A stretch of DNA of 32,776 bases from Schoenoplectus triqueter (taxonomy: Eukaryota > Streptophyta > Magnoliopsida > Poales > Cyperaceae): assembly GCA_964058805.1 (NCBI GenBank), contig CAXKVV010001121.1:1-32776 (forward strand). Reading direction: 5' to 3'. Below, in pieces: positions 17,055 through 29,747 of the stretch; positions within the stretch are counted from its first letter, which is position 1; every line of letters starts with the position of its first letter. Made by a program: the position numbers and the translations under genes. Under the pieces are notes generated by a model. It was not told the DNA's origin and ran no database searches. It saw nothing but the letters and a program-made list of their open reading frames with translations.

Positions 17055-17561
17055 AAATCCTAAAACCCTACTTGTGCATCTGTAAATAGAATGCATCCAA
17101 AAATCCAAAACCACACAAACACGTTTAGCCCTATACAAAATAAAAATAGAATAAGGGAATACAACGCCAAAACCACGCGAAAATGTAAGGCGAGAGCTTT
17201 GGTGTTTGGGCTCATAATACAAATACCACTGGGTTTGTCCATTTGATACAGAATAAACACAAAAATGGGCAGGGTTTGCAGTTTGTCCCTCAAACTATCT
17301 GTTGCCCAATGACGAAAGTTGCTCATATTGGTCGCTCGCGGCGCAAGCCAAGGGATAGGTCGAGCAAATTGGTGGCTAGTAAATAGTCGCTTCCGAGGGC
17401 ATATAAATAAATAACTCTCGTATTATTAGTAACATGTATCACTAATAACAAAATCTGCCTTCTTCTAATAAAATAAAAGGATATATATGTAAAACAATAA
17501 AAATCTATTTTCCTACTCATAAAAAAAATGATGATAATAAAAAATAATAAAATCTTTTCAA
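17055..17561 (+). other. Post-pol spacer of inner element, includes empty target site
   Basis: This is homologous to 311-820 and carries no convincing gene. At 17551-17570 the sequence continues through AATCTTTTCAATAAGGGG without interruption. It shows what the outer copy looked like before insertion at its CTTTT (single copy here, 17554-17558). Short reverse-strand ORFs exist but are unlike any family I recognise. Confidence 0.8.
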
Positions 17562-17610
17562 TAAGGGGTTGCCACCTTTGTCCCCGACACCATGAGTGTT
17601 ATACAAAGCC

Positions 17611-18076
17611 AGGTTGGGTGCATTCATCCGTAAAAGCACCACACGCCCGAAGAAATGGTGTGTCATAATCCCACGACATATCATGGAGGGGTCAGACCAA
17701 GGGTTTACGCTTGTACCCGACATTCCGTGTTAAACAAAGCGGCTCGCTTAAAGAAGTGACTCAGGTCATGGAGAGCGGACCTACCCGATGAAAGCCTGTC
17801 TCGCAGGGATGCGTGATGGATGTTTGAGGGTAGCTAAAATATAAAAAACTAGGTTGGGTACATTCATCCGCAAAAGTACCACACGCCCAAGGAGTTGATC
17901 TGTTTCTAATCCCGAAATAGATCATGGAGGGGTCAGACTAAGGGTTTATGCTTTTGCCCGACATGCAGTGTCAAATAAAGTAATTCGCTTAAAGAAGTGA
18001 CTCGGGTCATGGAGAGCGAACCTACCCGATGAAAGCCTGTCTCGCAGGGATGCGTGATGGATGTTTGAGGGTAGTA
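17611..18076. repeat. Two tandem repeats of ~240 bp
   Basis: Two units start with AGGTTGGGT(G/A)CATTCATCCG at 17611 and 17851. Both end in an almost identical GCAGGGATGCGTGATGGATG block. The same pair occurs in the outer copy at 29281 and 29521 with the same 240-bp period, so the duplication is older than both copies. It lies downstream of the antisense gene and so may fall in its 3' untranslated region. It is not coding. Confidence 0.85.
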
Positions 18077-18656
18077 CCCCCACAAAACAAATTGAGTGGA
18101 GATGAGTGAATGTGAGTTTCCACTTTAGCACGCAACGGTGCATAAATGAGGGGAGAGTGGGTGAGCTTCCACAAATAAAAGTCAATTAAATATATAAGGA
18201 GCATCCACAAAATGGTGTTATCAATTGCATCCATAATCCAATTGATACTGGTAAGTTTATCCATCAGTAATAAAGGGATAAACGGGTTTATTCTGTACCC
18301 GGCCTAGAGGTCAATACAGACAGGTTCGGTATCCGTAAAATACCACGGTTACTTGAGTTTTGTATTGCCATAAATAAAAAGAAATGATGTATAGAATCAA
18401 TGTAATAGGATGTTGTAAGATTTTCCTTTTATTTTAGACGCTGCGAAGCAGTTGTAATAAGGCGCTTTTGCAAATAAGATTGGAGGTGCACAACATGAAA
18501 TCAATAGAACACTTCCTCGCGCTGCAAAGGAAGCGACGAAAGGATAATAATAGAAACAAGCGTCATCCACAACAAGAGATCAAAATGATAAATGTCAATG
18601 CATCCTATATCAAATATAGTAAAAGAAAGGGAGAAAGAAAAAAATGAAAGTACAGT
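18077..18656. other. Non-coding stretch downstream of the antisense gene
   Basis: No gene, hairpin family or repeat was seen here. The sequence is matched by 29748-30337 with several small indels, near the ACGCTGCGAA and TTTTATTT sequences. On the minus strand it directly follows the stop of the PMD gene and probably includes its 3' untranslated region. No polyadenylation site can be assigned with confidence. Confidence 0.6.
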
Positions 18657-21600
18657 CTATGGGCCCAAAAAGCGGGACTCCAACTCTAATAGCACGGTGC
18701 TGATGGTCTCTAAATGAGTATGGAGAGAGTGCCTATCCTCCTCCGAAGCTGCCTCGAAGTCCAAGAACTGAGTGAAGGCACTATCTCGGGCACTCGAATG
18801 AATCTGCAACTCCGGGAGACGTCCTGCCAAATGTCGGGAGAAGCCCTCCACCGATAATCTGTGGTCCTCTAGCTCCTGCACGAGCAGTCGAGCGGGCCCA
18901 CCACTAACTCCCATGGAGCGGAGAGTGGCACAAGAAGAGAGCCGCTGAAGATAGTGGAGTCGAGCAGCCTCCAAATGCCTGCGTAGCTCATGAATCTCTA
19001 ACTCATGCTGGTATACGAGAGAGCTCGCATCCTGGTAAGCCCTGAGCAGCTCCTCACACCTCCTGGAAATGAAAGTGCTCTCGAGACGAGGTGCAATGAG
19101 TAGAGCTGGCGCGATGGTATCCCGCATCAGCCTGTACCAATCAAAGGAGAAGCCACTGGGCAGAGAATCCAGGATCTCGAAATCTAGCGGATAGCCTCCG
19201 AAGAAGGTATCCCGGAGTGCATCCGCCAGCGCGGCCAAGGCAAGCTGCACATCCCTAGATGAAACATCTGCAAGTAAAATAAATGGGTTAGACAAATTGT
19301 TATAACCAAAGAAGAAATGGAAGGAAGAAAAGATCTAACCTATCGCCTCGTCGCCTGAGACAGGTGGGACTGAGTCAGGGATAGGGATGTCGGTCGCCTC
19401 AGGAGGACCCATAGGTGCACTAGACCCGGCTACAAAATAAAATGAAGGAGCATAAGTACATGAAAAGTAAAATACGGGCAAATGACAAAAGGAAATATAA
19501 GGTACCAAGAGAAGCATGAGGCTCGGCGAGACCCTCGCTAGCCGGAACCCCTGTCTCTGGGCTGTGGAATAGCTGCTCCACCAGCCAGCTCTCATCCAAC
19601 TCTGAGTCGTAATCGACTGCAACCCGCTCAGTCGAGACTCTGCTATCTGTGGCCATGAGAGGCTGCCCGTCGGGAGATGAAGAAGTATGAGATGACACTC
19701 CCTCGATCAGTAATGGCTCGTCGCCTGCGGGCTCGACAGCCAATGGACTCCTCTGCTCTAAAGAAGCCTCCTCTGGTAGTGCAAGAGTGAGCACTGGCCC
19801 CAGAACCACATCAAATGAGTCACCATCTCCAGTGGGTACCAGCAAAATCGACGGTGAAGCAGGACCGTCATAAAAGAAAGGCTCCGAGCGGTGAGGAGAT
19901 GCCATGTCATCAGCCTCAGGGTCTGTAAAATCTACATGTAAGAATGAAAATACTAGTGCATGCTGGCAACTAGGTATTAAATAAAGCACACGAACCTGCG
20001 ACGGCAAGGTCGGTGCAAAACCCTGGAATAGCAGTACTCGCAAGCGCCGATAGATCTGCTATGATGTCGTCTCGGGTAGCCTCCACAGGAGATGTCCCAT
20101 GAGCTGAAAAATAAACCCTAATCAGAGGTGTAAATGAAGTGCGCCCGAATAAGGATAAGCGAGTCAGTAAAGAAAATCACCCGGAGTGGGAGAAGGAAAA
20201 GAAGATGGAGAAGACGGCTGAGAGGCGTCGTCTCGATCTCTCCCCATGGTAGCTGGAGCCGGTGGCTCGACATGTGGCTGAGAATGAACGCCAACTACTC
20301 GTGGACGAGGGATCGAGAACCCGGGCTCCGCGTGATCATGCTCATAAGCCAACTCTGAATCAAAGAAGAATTGGTCGAAATGAGATAAGGCTTATCGAAA
20401 AGGAATAACCTAAAGGGTGATGAAGCATACCTGTGAGAATGGTCCTAACAGGAGCATGAGAAAACCGGCTGTCTAAACCCTGAAAATCGACAGGCTCTGC
20501 AGCAATGGCCGGGAAAGGGCTGCGATCACGCGAAACGGTGCCATCTAATAGAGGCTGGCCATCTCGCGGACATGTACTCCGGACGACCACCGGAGGAGTA
20601 TACGACTGGTAAGAGCGAATGGTCTCATAATACCACTGCTGATAACGCCTCGTGAAGGTGGAAGTCCTAGAGGTGGATACCATCTGATAGCGAGTGCCCG
20701 TGCCTAATCGGAAGAGGTGAGTGTAGCACCATCCGATACCCTCCAAATCAGCCGCCAGTGATATAGGGCGGAGAAGAGGCGCTGGAATATCCTGATCCAA
20801 GCCAAACTGATGTGCGCATCGATGTGGCGAATAGGGCTCGATGAACATATGATCGCCCAATCTGAGAGGAAGAAAGCCCTGACGAATACTGATCAGGTAC
20901 TCCAAGTCAATAGGCCTGGCTCGAATGCTAGAAGAGTCAGAAGAGGGAACCCTGCTGTCAATCACCATCCTGTCAGCAACCCTAGATGTCCCACGGGCCA
21001 CTGATCTGTCTCGGGAGAAGCGCAGGTGGTCTCGACTCCTGAAGAATCTATACCGGGCAGCCTCCGGAGTCAATGAAGCTGGCTGCACCCCAGCTAAGTC
21101 ACTCAATATGGGTAGGCGATCTCGTAGCGTGACCGCCATGCCGGGATCATATGAGCCAGACCAATGCAAATGGAGCCATCCGCTAATCAGATGCCACGGG
21201 ATCAGCTCCTGGCACTGTGAAGGACTACGAGATGAAGTCAGACCGCGGAGGCACCTATAAATGTTGGCCAGTACAGGCACGGCCAAAGAAATCCTGTCGC
21301 CACGCGCGATCAGGCTCGCCATAATGAACACCGAAGGCCGAATGGTGTATGCGGGGGAGCTAGGTAATAAGAAATAGCAAATCCACCAAGAGATGAAGGC
21401 GGTCAGATAAGTCTCCCGATCCACGTCATGAGAACACAGGGTATCCTGAGATGGGATAGGGCCGTCGTGGTGAATCCCGAGCCGACCTGTACCAAATGGA
21501 TCTCTGGTGGAAGCCAGACCCGTAGGGCGAGTGTGGACCCGATCGGTGAAGTAGGCGATCCAATGTCTAAACGGAACTCCGGGATGCCCCCTCCGTAGAT

Positions 21601-22309
21601 GATGGTAAATCTCATAAATCCTATGCAAAGAAGGCGGGAATCGAGTGAAGTCCCCCGAGTCAGCAGGCGAGACCATGAACTCGTCATAGAAATGGCCGAA
21701 GATCGGCAGCCCGGTCAACTGCTGTATCTCTAGGAGGGTCGGAGTCAGCTCCCGATCGTCGATGAATAGAGTGTTGGTGGAATAGTTCCACCTCTCACAA
21801 AAAGCCCGTAGCCAGGGTGTGTCGATATGATAATGAAACATCGACAAGAAAACCGAGTCATATATCCCGGCTCGCCTAAGCAGAGTCCCCTCCCGCATGA
21901 GCACATACCGGGTCCACTCTAGCTGATATCCATGGCACTCTAAGGGAGTGATGAAGGGAGCAGTAGTCCACCTGTGAGCCTCCCCGTCGATAATCTCTTT
22001 GCCCAGGAGATGTGTCAAAGGAGCTGTAGAAGCAACGCCTAAGGGCTGAAGGGGCATGATGTCATGAGGCTGATCATCCCTGAAGAATAAACCGCCGCCT
22101 CGCGGGTAGACAGGAGTCGCTCGGATGGCTGAGACGAGAGGAGTCCAATCGCTAGGATCCTCGTAAAAAGAATGATAATGACTCAAGGGGCGACGCGGAA
22201 TGGCGTCATGAGATAAAACTACAATACCCGAAGAAGAGAAGACGTCATGAGAAATGAAGTGATGAATAATAGAGAATAATGCACCAAGACAAGTCTTTCG
22301 AGCGTTCAA
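18657..22309 (-). CDS. Antisense six-exon gene, plant mobile domain (PMD) protein
   Basis: Inferred exons on the minus strand are 22309-20431, 20354-20181, 20103-19996, 19931-19506, 19429-19340 and 19267-18657. Every boundary is GT...AG, every intron is phase 1, and together they give 1,095 codons plus stop with no interruption. Residues about 140-460 resemble the plant mobile domain of MAIN/MAIL-type plant proteins and transposon relatives, with the landmarks LRAFCERWN, then ELTPTLLEIQQLTGLPIFG. The middle is S/P/D/E-rich and probably disordered. The last ~200 residues are helix-rich, with possible coiled coil. The PMD's biochemical role is not settled. An antisense extra gene in this place is known for some Tat elements. 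The start lies 25 bp from the 3' LTR, so expression would depend on that LTR. The ATG choice is the least certain part. Confidence 0.8.
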
Positions 22310-22319
22310 GGCTCGTCTT

Positions 22320-22333
22320 GGTGGGTGGCTCTT
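22320..22333 (+). other. Possible polypurine tract region before the 3' LTR
   Basis: A G-rich stretch (GGTGGGTGGCTCTT) ends right at the 3' LTR start, where plus-strand priming must begin. It is not a clean polypurine run, so the call rests mainly on position. Confidence 0.35.
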
Positions 22334-25300
22334 TGTTTACCCTTGAAAAAATTTTCAAGGATGAATAGATGAATAAATGAAATAAATTGATGATAAATCA
22401 TAAGAAAGGGGGAGAAGAGAGAGAGCAGTGGAAAGGTGGCCCACTGATCAGGAAAAGTCGCTGCCTAACCCCGGAACAAATCCATTAGTCCCACAATGGA
22501 ATGCTGAGCGCAAAGTGAAGAGTATAAATACCCCGCTATTCTCTATCCACTCAGCATGTGTGACACCCAAGAAGATCGAGGGAGAGAGGAGACCTCTTGG
22601 GTGTCACCATGTGATTATATCTTTTCTGACAAGTGGGACCCATCTGGCAGCCCCTTGTAGATGAACCTAATAGCATAGCCTATCTGATGAGTCACCCATG
22701 TGACCATTTTCACTGACAGGTGGACCCCACACCTCAGTGACCTATTGAAGAGGGTCAGAATTGAACCCTAGAAATCTGCCTTTGAAGCTAACCCTAGAAA
22801 GGAGCTGAAGCAGTAAAATCCCTATGCTACATGAAATGATGTCAATGCCAAGCTAGCATTTTGATACAACTAGTCATGAGAAATTCCAAATGTGATTTTG
22901 CTTTCAAGGCTGACCTGGTGCCAAAGCTGCGAGCAACCACCTAACCATGCTTTGATTTGTGTCAATTACTGATAAGTAGTCAGTTATTTGACCAAGTCAC
23001 CCTCATGTTAAGGGATTGAAAGTCAATTTCACAAGACTGATCAGGTGCCAAAGCTGGGAGCAACCACCTGATCAAGTCTAGATTTGTATTAATTGCTGAT
23101 AAGTAGTCAGCATTTGATCAAATCAAGCCCTAATGGATATCAATATAAGTCTAATTGGTATTTAGTTAGGGTGGTTTCTGCAAGAGAGAGGTAATTGGCA
23201 GAGACATTGAGCTACAATTGAGATCAGGGATTAATCCATAAAGAATAATAGGGTTTTATGAATAAAAGAATTTTTAATCCAGAGAAGGAGGGGTAAAAAT
23301 GGAATTAAAAATTACAGGGATGATCATCATGAATTTAGGGATTTTTGGTGAAAATTTCATAATTTTTGGATAAGTGGAGCTATCATAATAAATTCAGGGA
23401 AAATAAAGGCAGATTAAATAGATTAATCAAAGGCTGAGATTTGATCAGAGCAATCCTGGGTACAAGTTGGGGATAACAGCAGCTCTGGGTGCAAACTGGG
23501 TATAAGAAACACAGGAGGTATAAAATAATCGAAGAGAGAGGGTGTGCCACGTGGCAGCCTCTCATTGGGCCATGTCAGCAAGTGGGCCCCACCCAGGTAT
23601 GGGTCACTGACATGTGGGCCCCACCTTAGTGCCACGTGGCAGACAGCCAGTGGGCCACCTCACCACCCTAGTGCCACATGGCACCACACCAGAGGTCCAC
23701 TTAACCCAACCCTGTGCCACATGGCACAGCCAGAGGAGGCCATCTCACTACCCCAGTGCCACATGGCTCTACACCACAGGGCCACTTCACCCTCCCAGTG
23801 CCACATGGCAACACCATGGCATCACACCTCAACACTCCAAGTGCCATATGGCAGCTAACTATTGGGGCCACATCACAGGGGACTAAGCCACATGGCACTA
23901 CACTACAGAGCCACCTCAGCATACTATAACAGATAATTAATAGATTGATTAAACAAGTGGACCTATCAGAGTGTGCCAAGTCAGATTGATTAAATCTAAA
24001 CAGGGAGTTAACTAATCCACAGCTGGACTAATGGGCCGAGATTCATATACTTACATGTGGGGCCCATTTGTCAGGTTTATGAATGTATAGCTCACACAGG
24101 CAATCATGCACCTAGCCTATACACAGATCTAATCAGAGATTTAAATCAAAAGAAAGAAGCGGTGTGTACCTGGCTCACTCGTGTTGCCTCTCTGACTGTG
24201 GGTCCCACCTAGCTGTGGACTCTGTGCGCCGGACGCACCCTCCTCTTTCTCTTCTCCTTCTCCCCTCCCTCTCTTCTTCCTTCTTCTCGACGAGGCAGAA
24301 GGCGCCATTAGAGGTGATCAAGCTCTCCAAAGCTCGCAACTCCAATTCCTTTCACCCAGAGTTAGCCTATACATGGGAGAGTATGTGCAATTGATCAGAA
24401 TTGAAAAACAACAAGTGAATAAGGTGATTGAGAGAGATGAATACCTCGGGCAATTGATGAAGCACTTCAATTCCTACTTCAGAATCCAAAATTGATGATG
24501 CAAACCTTCTCTACTTGCTTAGGCGACGCTGTAGATGAAGAAAGAAGCAGCAATTAGGGGATGAATTGAAGCAATTGAGAAGGAGTGATAAAATCGGGCA
24601 AATTGATGAAATTTGAAACCTTGCACTCTCAGCTCGAATTACCAATGCTGGCAGCCTCTATGCACCCTCACGATGCTGTTTAGGTGATGGAGATTATCAA
24701 TTGGATGGTGGAGGTATGTTGTTGGCCAAGAGATGGAATCGGGTAATAAAGCTTTGAGCTTTGGAAGAAGATAACAATGGCAGAGGATGAATGAATGCCC
24801 TAGATACATTGGAATGAGTATATATAGTATGTTTAGATGTTCTAGAAGGTTCTAGCAGCATATGAGATGTGAGTCAAACAGGGTCAACAGCCAAAGGCTT
24901 GAACTTTGGATTCGCTTGAATGGGGCCCACATCATAACAGAAACACTAACAGAATTGAAGAACCATGTTCATGAGCCAAGGGAGTTCAATTGCTGGTGCA
25001 TGAGTGGTGTATAGCTCTAATCCCTTTGGTACACCCTTTAATTGCTATATAAACCCCTAAACCATGGAGAACAACAGACAAGATACAATACACACGCATA
25101 CAGAAGACAAGAGATAGAGAGAGCACTTTATAGAGAGAGAGAGAGTAAGAAGAAGCAAGAATCCAGAAGAGAACTCTGATAGAATCGATTGATCTCAGTT
25201 TTAACTTGAGAACTCGATCTATTTGCTTCAATTACTTGTTTGGAGGTAAGCTATATACTCTATTATCTGCCAATTAGGGATTAGTAGATTTAATTCTTGA

Positions 25301-27576
25301 AGATTGGAGCTTTAAAGATGTAATTGCCACTGGGTATCAGCATTTTACTGTGCTGTTTCTAAATTTCTTTGAATTTCAACTCTTTCTTCATGATTTTCTT
25401 CTTTATTTCATGCATTGCAAGTTTATATAGTATAAATCTTTCATTTCTTTCAATGAATTTTGCTTAAAGGTTGATGAATAAGGCTGTTAAATCGATTGAT
25501 CTCAGTTCAACTTGAGAACTCGGTAACAGTTGAGTTCATTGATCAATTCTTGATTCTTGAGTGAGAATTATCTTGATCCTTGTTAATACTATATGCATTA
25601 GGGTCTGTGGAGTCCTTTGAAGTCGATTGATCTCAGATATAATCTTGAGAACTCGACTGATTTGGAATTTCAATACTGTTATCGCGTTCCGTTTCTGAAA
25701 TTGAGTTTCAGATTGAGAATTAGGGAAGATTATAAGCATATGCATGCATATCATGATTTGAATAAGTGTTATAAAGAGTATTAAGCATGACAATGTCAGT
25801 ATTGATCAATGAATAACATGAATTTGAAGTAAATTGCAATCGGTACCAACGGCTTCTATTGCACTTTGACAACCATCCCGAGTAATGAGGTCATCAACCA
25901 ATTTGAATTGTTCTAATCATGTTAGGAGGCATTTACATAGGTATACGATGTCAATTGAGTGATTAATTGTTGAAAGAAACAAGTAATTGTGTTGAATTTG
26001 TGGAATCCGAGATTCGGTACCGGTTGGTACTAAATCAGTTCATCTAGCATTGGTATATAGCACGATCCACCGCATAGATCATCGATCAGATGTTGTAGAA
26101 CAATTCCCCGAGGAGAGACGACGCCGGAGGGACTATCTGATCGGAAGGAGACGGCCTCAGCCGCCGGGAATGCCGTCGGCGCAAATCTTGAAGGTGCTGT
26201 TGACCGGAGAGTCAATGAAACGCACCGGCACGAACATCAGCGCAAGAACACGAATATTGAAGCGCACACGCGAATCTTGGAATAAATCAGATGCTTATAA
26301 CGTGATAAGTGAATCTGGGCCTTACATCTCATATGAATTAATCTTGAGGCATATCCGACGGCCCAAATAAGAATAGAACTATCTGAAAGATGAGCGCCGA
26401 TCTTGGAGCAGATCTGGCGGCCCAGATTAGGCCCATTAATTAAATAATAACAGAATAGTAATAATATGGAGTAAATAAATGATTTGAAAATGTTCCTGAA
26501 CTCCAAATTGACTCAAATTTGTTTCTAAAATTTTCTTATTTTTCATACTATTTTTCTATGCAATAATATTCCAGTTTTAAAAATATAATCATGATAAAAC
26601 AATTTAAAAGCAAAAAACATTACCTATATTGATATGTTTGACCTAGATTTGACTTGTCATTTTAAATACTATAAAAATTCCAAAAATACAAATAAAAATC
26701 ATAAATAATAACTAGATATATTTTAGTGATTTTTCAAGTGATTTTCCATGAAATAATAATGATGATAGTAATATGCTATAATAAAGTGAGATTAGTTATA
26801 TTCTTTGACAAATAAAAATATATATAATAATAGATATTATATTGATATTTTCTTGATATTTTCCTGTAAAAAGAATAATAAGAATAAATAGCACAAAATA
26901 TACAAAATATACTACTATGCATTTTCTTTCATAATAAAGAATGATAATATAGTTTCATAATATGAATTGTATTTCTTTTGTTATTTCTATACAAATATAC
27001 AATAAAAATACTTTTGATGAATAAAATGTAATAAAAATAATAGTTGTGATAAAAACATAATGAATTTCATCTCTTATGACTAGTAATAAAATCTTATACT
27101 TTTCTATAGATAATAAGTAGGAATAATAGAAATAGATATAATAAATAGTATAACAAATAAGATAGAATATTAGTAATGATTTCTTTTTAGCTATTATAAA
27201 TATTAAAATATAAAAATAATAATAATAAAATATAATAGTATAGCTAACCATCTTTTAATTTTGTAAATGATTTTTACATAATGAATAGTATTACAATATA
27301 ATAGAATATAATAACAAAATTCTATTACTTTAGCTATTATAAGCATTTTAAAAATACAAATAAAAATCATAGCCATTTTATTTTCTATTACTTTTGTAAG
27401 TGATTTTCTACAGAATAAATAGAGTTTAAAAAAAATAATAATAAAATTCTACTATTTTAGCTATTATAAAAATCCCAAAAATATAAATAAAGTTCTAAGT
27501 TAATAGCTACCCCTTTTCTTATTATTTTTATAAATAATTTTCTACATAGATAAATAGAATAAATAAAATAATAATG

Positions 27577-27607
<31 letters not shown>

Positions 27608-29223
27608 GCATCTTGATAATAGAGATAATAATAGAAAATATTATATGGGCTTTGTATATTTTTGAGATGAATAAAAAAAATGATGATCACACAAGGAGTG
27701 TAGAGCCACATGAGAATATTTGCACAACATTTAGAACGATATGTCGAGACAAGAACATCTTGACATTTGATGAATAATAATAAGATACGTTGAGACAAGA
27801 ACATCTTGACGTGGGATGATTAAGGCTTTGATAGCAATATGAAGAAGATGCGTTGAGACAAGAACATCTTGACGTGAGAAGATTAAGGTTTCGATAGCGA
27901 CCTGAGAAGATACATCGAGACAAGAACATCTTGATGTTTGATGAAGAATAACCAGAGCTACGATACTAACATGAAGATATACGTCGACTCTGAAGAAGAA
28001 GAACATTACGATGTCCTAGAGAGGTGACATCTTAATGACTCGCTGCCATGAGCAAGTAACTCATGATTGAATACGCTCACACAAGGGGTGTAGGGCTACA
28101 TAGTAATTTTGCACAAGTAATGCAACACGTAGGATGATTAGTCGAGACAAGAACATCTTGGCGTTCGTTGAAGATTGACCAAAGCTACGACATCAGCATG
28201 GAGAGATATGTCGACTTTGAAGAAGAAGAACATTACGATGTCCGAGCGAAGTGACATCCTAATGACTCGGTGTCATGAACAAGTAATTCATGACCATTTG
28301 AGCTGGCAAGACTGAACTCGTCTGTTGATGAGTTTGTCTCCTAGCTCATTTCCCGAGACTGTGAGATTGAATCGGTCTGTTGGTAGATTCATCCACAAAA
28401 CAGTGAATGTGAACCGTTCTGTAGGTAGGTTCCTTCACTAACACATGCCTCAATGTTGAACTGGCCCAGCGCTTCAGGTTTAATATTGTGTGCAATTGTG
28501 TTTCCTAGGTTTATGAATCGGCTTAGTGCTACGAATTCATGATCTAGAAGATCGGTGAGAAGAAACACGTGGGCCATATCCACCCTTCTCCTGATTCACC
28601 AACCTCAAGATCAACCGGCTCAGCGCTTCGAGTTGTATTTTGTGTGATTGGTTGTTGACTAGTTAAGATTGAACCGGTCTGTTTGTAGGTTTATCTTCTA
28701 GATCAACGGAGGTCGAGTCGGTCTGTATGTAGACTCACCTCAAGCCCCCTATGAAGAGATTAACCTGGTCTGTTGGTAAGGTTACATCTCGAGGTGGCAT
28801 GGACTGAACCGATCTGTTTGTAGGTTCGTCCCCCATAGGACAAAACCGATCTGTTTGTAGGTTTTGTCTTCCCTAGATTGAACCGGTCTGTTGGTAGGTT
28901 CATCTTCCGTAGATCCATTTTTTATAAACTTAGACGACCACTTGCCCATCTCTTAACTATACTATTTGCTTCTCTCTTTCAAAGATCCAGAGGTGCCTCG
29001 AGGTTCGTAGCCCAGGGTAATTAACGGTGGGGGCTTGCGCCCACCGGAATCTATAAGAACTCACAATCACTAAAAAACCCCCTGAATGTGCATCCCAATA
29101 TCTCTAAACGGCAGAATCGGCCGACACACTGCAGATGCACGCTCGGGAGGGATCTCCGTGTCCTTCTTCCGCAGAACCCATCGCCCGGCGGCGGTGCGGC
29201 GGCGCGCGAAAAAGGGTCGCACA
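22334..29223 (+). repeat. 3' long terminal repeat, 6,890 bp
   Basis: It is the second copy of the LTR, with the same ends and length as 821-7710. Differences seen by eye are G to T at 23613, T to A at 26686, C to A at 26688 and T to C at 27373. Every sub-feature described for the 5' LTR is present here at +21,513, for example the hairpin array at 28310-28904 and the palindrome array at 23545-23897. Its left end is 25 bp from the start codon of the antisense PMD gene, so its antisense strand is where that gene's promoter would have to be. Confidence 0.95.
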
Positions 29224-29228
29224 CTTTT
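29224..29228. repeat. Right target-site duplication (CTTTT)
   Basis: CTTTT directly follows the terminal CA of the 3' LTR and matches 816-820. The continuation CAATAAGGGG corresponds to 17559 onward in the inner element, showing that the outer element's sequence resumes here. Confidence 0.93.
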
Positions 29229-29280
29229 CAATAAGGGGTTGCCACCTTTGTCCCCGACACCATGAGTGTTATACAAAGCC

Positions 29281-29747
29281 AGGTTGGGTGCATTCATCCG
29301 TAAAAGCACCACACGCCCGAAGAAATGGTGTGTCATAATCCCACGACATATCATGGAGGGGTCAGATCAAGGGTTTACGCTTGTACCCGACATTCCATGT
29401 TAAACAAAGCGGCTCGCTTAAAGAAGTGACTCAGGTCATGGAGAGCGGACCTACCCGATGAAAGCCTGTCTCGCAGGGATGCGTGATGGATGTTTGAGGG
29501 TAGCTAAAATATAAAAAATTAGGTTGGGTACATTCATCCGCAAAAGTACCACATGCCTAAAGAGGTGGTCTGTTTCTAATCCCGAAATAGATCATGGAGG
29601 GGTCAGACTAAGGGTTTATGCTTTTGCCCGACATTCAGTGTCAAATAAAGTAATTCGCTTAAAGAAGTGACTCAGGTCATGGAGAGCGGACCTACCCGAT
29701 GAAAGCCTGTCTCGCAGGGATGCGTGATGGATGTTTGAGGGTAGTAC
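29281..29747. repeat. Two tandem repeats of ~240 bp (outer copy)
   Basis: Units start at 29281 and 29521, with the same period and ends as at 17611 and 17851. Corresponding units in the two elements are more alike than the two units within one element. The duplication therefore predates the split of the two copies, and the units have not been homogenised since. Confidence 0.8.

Larger units (their letters stand above)
821..29223 (+). mobile_element. Complete giant Ty3/gypsy (Tat-lineage) LTR retrotransposon
   Basis: The element is 28,403 bp: a 6,890-bp 5' LTR, a 14,623-bp internal region and a 6,890-bp 3' LTR. It is flanked by the 5-bp duplication CTTTT. Domain order (Gag, protease, RT, RNase H, archaeal-type RNase H, integrase) places it in the Tat group, which also contains Ogre, Grande and Retand. 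An extra antisense gene between pol and the 3' LTR is a layout known from some Tat elements such as Grande. Both LTRs have the same length with four differences noted by eye (2100, 5173, 5175, 5860 against +21513), so insertion was very recent. One TAG interrupts the gag region; otherwise all coding parts are open. Confidence 0.95.

Noticed and set aside
22334..29223. Segmental duplication of 821-7710
   Set aside because: The ends are TG...CA, a PBS follows the left copy, a 5-bp duplication brackets the pair, and the empty site is known; all fit LTRs of one element.
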